Origin: Ustulina deusta
Taxonomy: Eukaryota; Ascomycota; Sordariomycetes; Xylariales; Xylariaceae
Length of the DNA: 64,000 bases
Direction of reading: 5' to 3'
Assembly: GCA_023159155.1 (NCBI GenBank)
Contig: JAJNNX010000062.1
Span: forward strand, 186,001 to 250,000
Both the position numbers and the translations under genes were made by a program. Positions 57,601 to 64,000 of the stretch are shown here, in pieces. The notes beneath the pieces were generated by a model. The model had not been told where the DNA came from. It did not search any database and saw only the letters and a program-made list of their open reading frames with translations. Position 1 is the stretch's first letter. Each line of letters starts with the position of its first letter.

Positions 57601-59538
57601 CCGAAACCCGGCGTCAGAGGTGACCCCGTCATCTCCGTCGCTGAAAGGCCGAGCGGGCAGGCTCCGGCGGAACCATAGACGAGAACCACCTTGGCTTTCC
57701 CTGCCCACCGCGAGTAGGCCTCTGCATCGAGGTGGGTTGCACGGAAGCAGACTACGGCTATGTCCGGCAGCATGTTGGGATCTACCTTCTGTGAGAGCGG
57801 CGGCGTGAGATACGTCCAGTTCACCCTCATACTCAGGGCAGCAGTTGTAAAGCCGGAGATCCTCTCACAGGAAGCGGGTATACAGACACAGCCACCATTT
57901 ACGAGGGTCGTGAATATTTCAGCCAATGAAACATCAATACTATAGGAGGAGAGTTGCATCACTCGACTTGACGGGTTGATTCGAAGTGTAGGACCTTGAC
58001 CAGCGCAAGCGGTCGCTAGGGCCCCTTGACTGTAGGACACAGCCTTGCAATTCTTCGGGCTCGTGGGGGTTAGGAGGATACAGGCTATGTCGTGTGGTCT
58101 TGTCGGCACGGGTGTCGGCAATTCAACTGCTTGCACATATGGCGACAGGATAGTCTGCTCATTGACCGCGATGGTGGGGCAACCCGAGCTTTCGAAGTAG
58201 CCTCGGACACTGTCCGAGGCTAAGATGAAGCCCCGGTGAATGACTTGTACGATCCAGGGGAACATGTCCGTAGCCTCGGCATCGATGGGGATAAGGATGC
58301 CACCCACCCTTAAGAGAAGGGACGTTAGTTAAACAGTGTTCGTTTTTCTGAGCACCTAGTGCATCGACTTACATTAAAACGGATAACATGGCGACTATGG
58401 CCCATCGACTCTTGTCGACAACAACGGGCAACGGCATATGAGGTCTGACGCCGAGGTTTAGCAGGTGGTGAGCAAGACCCCGAGATAGTTTGCAAAGCTC
58501 GGCGTAGGTCAATGTACCATCAAAGCCGCATACAGCCTGAATGTCGGCGTTCTTATGTGCCTGTGCGGCGATAAGCGTTGCGAGATGTTCATTCTGCATG
58601 TCGATTTGGGGCATGCTATTCCACGCTAATATTTGATTGTGGTCATGCTCGGTGAATAGATCTGACTCTCTCACCGTCGCGCTAGGGCTTTCCAAGATGG
58701 TCTCAACAGCCTTGCCGAGAACGTGACCAATGGTGACGGCTTGCTGGTAGGCGAGGATGCGGTGTCCCAGGACGACTGTTAAATTACCGTCACGAATGCT
58801 GAAATCTACATTGATATCGTACTCGGAAGCTTGTGTGGTGCTGTTGTGAGAGAATTTCCTGTTTGGTAGACCCTGACCTGACATAATGTCCTCATAGCCG
58901 AATGACACATATGTGTTGAATAGTCGTTTGCCCTTGGTGCCGAGCTCATGCTCGATTAAGCTCATGGGTAGATGTTGATGTTGCACGGCTTTCCGGTGCT
59001 CAACTTGGGCGTCTCGGAGGAGTTGGACAATCGTCTGGTTAGCAAACGCACGCGTTCGGTAGACTAGAACCCTTGAGAAAGGCCCAACAGCGCTCTCGAG
59101 TCCTGTGATAGGTAGATCCCTGCCCGAGGTGCGGTATCCAAAGCACACGTCTTGGAGTCCGAGAAACGTTCGTAACAGAATTCCCCATGCGACCCGGAAA
59201 ATGGTCGACTTATCGACTTTATAGAATCGGGCAAAGTCATGTAGCCGCTGGAAAGGGATCTGTAGGTGAATGGGAGTTGTCTGCCACTCGACGGGAGTAG
59301 GCCCCCCTGAGGTAAGACGAGGAAAGTGACAGGGCTGAACATCGAACAACTTTTCTTTCCAAAATTGTATACTCGATGTTGTCAGATTTAGCCGCTGATA
59401 ATACTCAGGAAACGAGAGTACGTTAGGAGTAGGTTTTTGTCCTTCGAAATAAACTTGCTCAAGCTCACTGAAGAGAATAGTAATGCTGGTAAACTACCTG
59501 TGAAGTTAGGTCTGGATCAAGCTAAAAGCGAAGGCGAA

Positions 59539-59575
<37 letters not shown>

Positions 59576-62500
59576 CGGGATGCTGAGAAGTAAGGCAGCA
59601 AAGTACGAAAGTGAGACATCAAATATCCAAGCGGGAAGGCCAAGAAAAATAACCTACATCGCAGATAGCCTGGCTGACCTCCAGCTTCAGGTAAGCCTTG
59701 CCAACAGACTGGCAAACAATGAGCCGATGCCAGGGAATCCCTTCTTTGAGGTGCAAAGGTGGTACGTTTCCAATAGCTGCCATCGGGCTCTCAACCTCCC
59801 CGCTCTCGATAAACAACATATTGGGAGAATGGTTGCGCAAGATGATTTGGTCGTAGAGACCCTCTTTCAGAACGCTAGGTGAGAATAAGGTTCGCATCGA
59901 AGGGTGTTGTTGCGTAACTTGGTACCAGGCACTACAAATACGGGACGTGTCGAGAGCATTTCCAACGGTGCTCAATTCATACGTTACTTGAGCGAGTGAA
60001 CTACCAGGCAATAACGTCTGGTGAACCAAGACGCACTGCTGGCACCCCGTGGCGGGGAAGACGTCTTCGACGTTACTAGTATTGATATTTAGCCGAGGGA
60101 GAATGTCTCGGTTGAGTTGATTCAGTCCTTCGGGCGTCACGCCTAGATAAGGGACGTCTGACATGGAAAGCCCAGGCGCATAGTCCTTCAGTCTGCTGAT
60201 GGATTGGCGCAGGACTCGTTCATAGTTGCGGATCCATGTCTGTATCTGTTCCCGATGTTTCGAGTCCCGGTGGTGTAAGAATTCCAATTTTGCCTCGCCC
60301 TCCTCCATCCAAACGGACACTTCAAAGATGGCGATTCGGCCGACCGACTGGCCGACGTCCGCGGTATCAGAACCTATCGTCTTGCCGGGAATATTAAGCT
60401 CCTCGAAGACGGCATTCTTACTTTTTAGATGCCCTAGCGTACCTGCATACATGAAGATGAGCTCGAGAGGGCAGTGAGAAAAGGCGAATGACTCTGCCGA
60501 TGGGGCATCTATGAGATTGGCTGTGAAGTGTGACAGACTAGTCTTGGCAGCGGCCCGGCGAGCGTCCTTGACGCGGCTCGAAATGGAAAAGACGTCGTCT
60601 GTTGGTGACACGCTGACGACGAGGGGAAACAAGTAGGTAAACCAACCCACGGTAGCAGAGATGTCACGATTAGGATCTAGGGCAGCTCGTTCGTTCTCTT
60701 GATTCCAGAGAATCGGTGCAGATCGATCTCGAAAGGTCTGCGCGAATGAGAGTAAGAGAGCCGACATGAAGATATCGCAAGAATCGGTCTTGAGTTCCTT
60801 GTTGGCCGCTTCCAGCACAGATGTCACCTCGGATTCTAGGGTAAATCCGAAGGCGACGGTGCTCCCGTACGTGTTGAGAGTATCCTTGACGCCCCAGTAT
60901 TCCCAATTGCGCGCCGGAAGCTCAAACGGAAGCCCGAGGCAATCGGTTGTTGTTTGGGCACGGTGCTTCTGGTGCAGGGTCCATTCTTTGAATGTGAGAG
61001 AGTGACTCGAGAGCAGATGGCCATCGGTGAGCAGTCCCTCTAGATCATTGGCAATGATCTGCCATGACTTGCGATCTACAACAAGGTGGTGAGCAACCAA
61101 GTAGAGCAGTTGAGAGCCGTCGTTGGTATGGAAGTGATGAGCTGCGAAGACGGGCCCATTCTCGATGTTGATGGCAAACTGAGCGGCGGTGGCAACAGAT
61201 TCGAGCTCGGCGGTTGTGCCAACGAGATGGTGAGCGAACTGGTAAGACGTCGAGATAGTTGGTTCGATCGACTGCCACCAGGACCCATTGGCAAAGTGAA
61301 AACGGGTCCTCAGCATCTTATGATGACCTATAGCGGCCTCGATGGCGCCTCGTAGGTCCTCCACGCCGATGCTTTGCTTCACCCGCAAAAGTATGCTCTG
61401 GTTAAACCGGTAATCGCCGTCGTGGGATTTCCGCCGGGCCGTGTCCCTCCCCATGCGTGTCTGGAAATAGAGATGCTGCATGGGAGATAGGTCAAACATC
61501 TCAGTGACGGCTTCCTCCGGTTCGTCGGAGCGCACCTCCTCAGGCTTAGCGAGCGCTGCTAGTTCGGTCAAGCTCGAAGCTTTCATGACATCTCGCGCTT
61601 CAATCGAGATCCCTTGCGACTGGAAGCGTACGGCGAGTTCCTCTGCCGCGTGGGAGTCTCCCCCGAGGTTAGTAAAGGATAGATTCATGCCTATATCGGC
61701 TTGCTCGACGCGAAGCACTTTGCTCACAGCTCTGGAAAGCCGCCTTTCCCATGTCGTCGACGGCTTCCTCAATTCTCTCTTCGATTCGATGGATATGATA
61801 CGCCGGTACAGATCGTCATTGGCGTTTTGTATCCACGTCTGTAGTTTCCTGCGATGAATTTGGCCCTCGCCATCCAGGGGCATCTTCTCCAAGACTATCC
61901 AGACACTCGGAACATATTCGGGTGTAACTTGAGATTCAACAGCCTTTCTGATCGAGGGCAAATTCCTAGTATAGTATGCATTCTGTAGTTTGATCTCCTC
62001 GTCATCATTCGTGCTATGATTCGAACCCCCGGGCCCCCCATTTGACAAGGTAAGCAGGGCGACGAGATGTCCCTCGAAGAGCCCGGCTTTCGGCTTTACC
62101 ACAGCAGCTCTAGATACACCATCATCCAATGACAGGGTTTGTTCAACATCATTCCGTAGCCTCCGCGAAGCCTTGGGTGGTATGGCCGGGGGGTTACTGT
62201 ATACCGGTCCCTGATGTCTCGGACTTTTGACGCTGCTCTCTGGAGAGCTTGGTTCTAGTGGACTGACAATCGATGACAGTCTAGGGCGACCCGAAGGCGA
62301 AGACGGACTTAGCGGCGCCGTGCTCTCCCGCTCGATCGACGTCTTACCATTCCTCTCTTCTCCAGGTCTGGAAGGTAGAGCACAAGAATCGTGGCCTACT
62401 ATGATATCCTCGGTTGCCGCAGGTTTCCAAGCGGATTCCACGGAAGGGCGATTTGGGCCGGGTGTATCGCTGTATGGCTCGGCGGAGGATCTAACCGGGA

Positions 62501-63035
62501 GGCCATCCAAAGATCTGGCAGTTTCGGCGGAGGCGGGTTCATACCCATATGTCATGGTATGGTATGGCTGCGAAAAAGGTGATATGGCGGTGGCGGTAGA
62601 GTTGTTACGATCGCGACGTGCGGTAATGGCGGTTGGCTGACGACGTGTGAAGGTCGGTGACGTCTCGTGGACTCGGCCGTGCTTGCTACCACCGTCATCC
62701 TTGTTGTCGCCGTCCGTCTCATCATCATCGTCGTCATCGTCGCGGGCCCAAGGAACACCGTAGAAGGGCTGGGGTAGCTCGTTCGCGTCGACGCCGAGAG
62801 CATCAGCGACAGACCTGAACAAGTCTGGAGTGCTTCCTCGGTCTGTCCTGGTCACCGACGGGGAGTTTCCCGCCGACGAGAGGAAGCTACTAGGTTTACG
62901 AGGCAGCTGCGTGGCTGCGTGGGCGGATTTGATCTCGCGCCCGTCTTCGTGTCGTTGGGAGCCACGGCGAGGCGGATAGGTGGAAGTATCAAGCCGAGGC
63001 AAAGCGGACAGGGTAGACCATCCCGGGCTGGCCAT
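54642..63035 (-). CDS. Degenerate nonribosomal peptide synthetase-like protein (probable pseudoenzyme)
   Basis: Three exons, 59658-63035, 58373-59493, 54642-58308, encode 2,721 residues; introns are 164 and 64 bp in phases 0 and 2. The ATG at 63035 is chosen because the frame opens further only with a GTG. Layout: disordered Ser/Pro-rich N-terminus with an Asp run (1-290); A-domain C-terminal subdomain only (290-410); carrier T1 with intact LGGDSH (Ser ~460); E domain (510-950); C1 (980-1420); A2 (1425-1950); T2 (~2008); C2 (2085-2510); T3-like (~2571); basic tail. Catalytic motifs are altered: E keeps HHLVVD but EGHGRE reads NQENER; C1 His motif is SQAICDF; C2 is SRAQYDD; A2 core 3 reads LTPTSPKNCKA, core 8 RTGRLVR, core 10 lacks its Lys; T2 reads GGDIV and T3 WGAH. 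Frames are nevertheless open throughout. Peptide synthesis seems impossible; a binding or scaffold role, or recent decay, remains open. Confidence 0.88.
59545..59571 (+). repeat. (GA)n microsatellite in NRPS intron 1
   Basis: Fourteen or so GA repeats (TC on the coding strand) inside the 164-bp intron between exons 1 and 2 of the NRPS-like gene. On the sense strand it forms a pyrimidine-rich stretch upstream of the acceptor. Confidence 0.85.
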
Positions 63036-64000
63036 ACTGGCGAGGATGTAGATACAGGACGCCAACAGACTCTGGCGGGCGATCTGCCAAAGGTTGGCAT
63101 ACTTCACATCTAAGGCGGTCTACTCGTTGGCCTCTACAGCACATAGCATGTCAAGGCAGGTTATACACGGATACGTCACGCTGACGGACTCCTCCCACTC
63201 CCAGCACGCCCGGACCTGCACCCGGACCTGCACCTGCACAGCCGGTGTCGGTTGCGAGAGCTTGCGTGGGCCGGTGTCGATCGAGAACGAGGAAAGCGAA
63301 AAGGGGGGGTAGGAGGTGGGAGGGCTGACGAGCGAGCGGCGAGTGATTCATGCGGTTCGAGACAGAAGATGGTATCAATACGACGATGACTATGACCACG
63401 ACATTAATATGGATGTGAAGATGAAGATGAATAAGCCGGCATCACGGTGAAGACTGGAGACGCAGACAGGTATTGGTTGTTTTCTTTGCCTACCGTCCAC
63501 TCCCCCCCCCACGAGGTACCGGTACCACACACGCTGGGGCTCTGTCCAGGAACGTGTGCCTACAGCAAGTACCGGTAGGTCCAGGTAGGCATGGACATCA
63601 TTACAGGTACATATGGCAGTGCAGGTAGTGCGCAGCTTGCAGGAGAGAGAGAGAGAGAGAGTGGGTGTGTTGGATCGTCGTGCCCAAGCAGGACGACGAG
63701 CAGTGGGGCGGTAGGGGTGTCGGGTGTCGGGTGTCTGGTGTCTGGCTGGTTTCTGGGTCCCGACGATGGACGCCATTGCCCAGACACCATGCGCTAGGCG
63801 CAGCCAGGCATAGCCAAGGTCCAGCGCAACACCAATGGGTGATGCCTCTTGCATGGCATGGGTGGAGGTGGTTGGCGTCAGCGCTTCCGTTGTCGTCTCA
63901 GCGCTCTCTCTCTCGCCCTCTCTCTGTGTGGATGTCCTTCTCTGCCCGGGGAATCTTCCACTGCCCGTGCTGCCGCCGCATCATACACACCAAGTAGTGA
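63036..64000. other. 5' flank of the NRPS-like gene
   Basis: The frame upstream of the chosen ATG stays open to 63107 without an ATG. No missing adenylation-domain core motifs are found in any frame here, so the A-domain truncation is not an annotation error within the window. Short repeats are present (ACCTGC at about 63215-63240, GA at about 63645-63661, GGTGTC at about 63715-63745). A gene starting beyond position 64000 cannot be excluded. Confidence 0.5.

Noticed and set aside
63036..63107. Extending the NRPS start to 63107
   Set aside because: That codon is GTG; the first ATG in frame is at 63035.

Overview
The window is nuclear DNA of a filamentous ascomycete (Pezizomycotina, probably Sordariomycetes; the class is inferred). 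Protein-coding genes are cut by short spliceosomal introns, mostly 53-165 bp, with GTNNGT donors, CTAAC/CTGAC-type branch sites and YAG acceptors. The gene content is typical: a CYP52-like P450, an AA9 cellulose-active oxygenase with a CBM1 tail, a Dal5-type MFS permease, a YAT amino-acid permease and a multidomain NRPS. Gene density is low, and the spacers are full of TAGGTA/TACCTA-type short motifs and simple repeats. I found no rRNA, CRISPR or convincing tRNA. Several genes below are visible only after splicing exons together.

Layout. 1-12.5 kb, all on +: a His-rich protein, a 253-bp Tc1/mariner-type MITE (3099-3351), a CYP52-like P450, a type II membrane glycosyltransferase-like protein, and a MOSC/ferredoxin-reductase fusion. 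12.5-21.8 kb is almost empty: one small Cys-rich gene (16087-16436), a doubtful Cys-containing ORF and a decayed membrane-protein gene. 21.8-26.7 kb: AA9-CBM1 (-), SET-domain methyltransferase (+) and a small two-exon gene of unknown function (-). 26.7-30.2 kb is empty. 30.2-36 kb is a housekeeping block: mitochondrial Mn-SOD (-) divergent from GINS subunit Psf3 (+), then the G-patch splicing factor of the TFIP11/Ntr1 family (+). 38.5-45.6 kb: a nine-exon MFS permease (+) and a five-exon amino-acid permease (-), with about 2.9 kb of spacer between. 45.6-54.6 kb is gene-poor, with one hypothetical ORF, an AT-rich palindrome-bearing tract and a second small Cys-rich gene. 54.6-63.0 kb is one 8.4-kb NRPS gene on -.

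The genes do not form one pathway. The housekeeping block is ordinary. The most unusual object is the NRPS. Its reading frame is intact for about 2,720 codons, but the key residues of nearly every catalytic domain are replaced (A-domain core motifs, the His of both C domains, the Ser of two of three carrier domains, and the Glu motif of the E domain). Its first A domain is reduced to the C-terminal subdomain behind a disordered N-terminus. It looks like an NRPS-derived pseudoenzyme kept by selection rather than a peptide factory. Also worth a look are the two small proteins that share an initial MC-x8-C pattern, the MITE, and the MOSC fusion.
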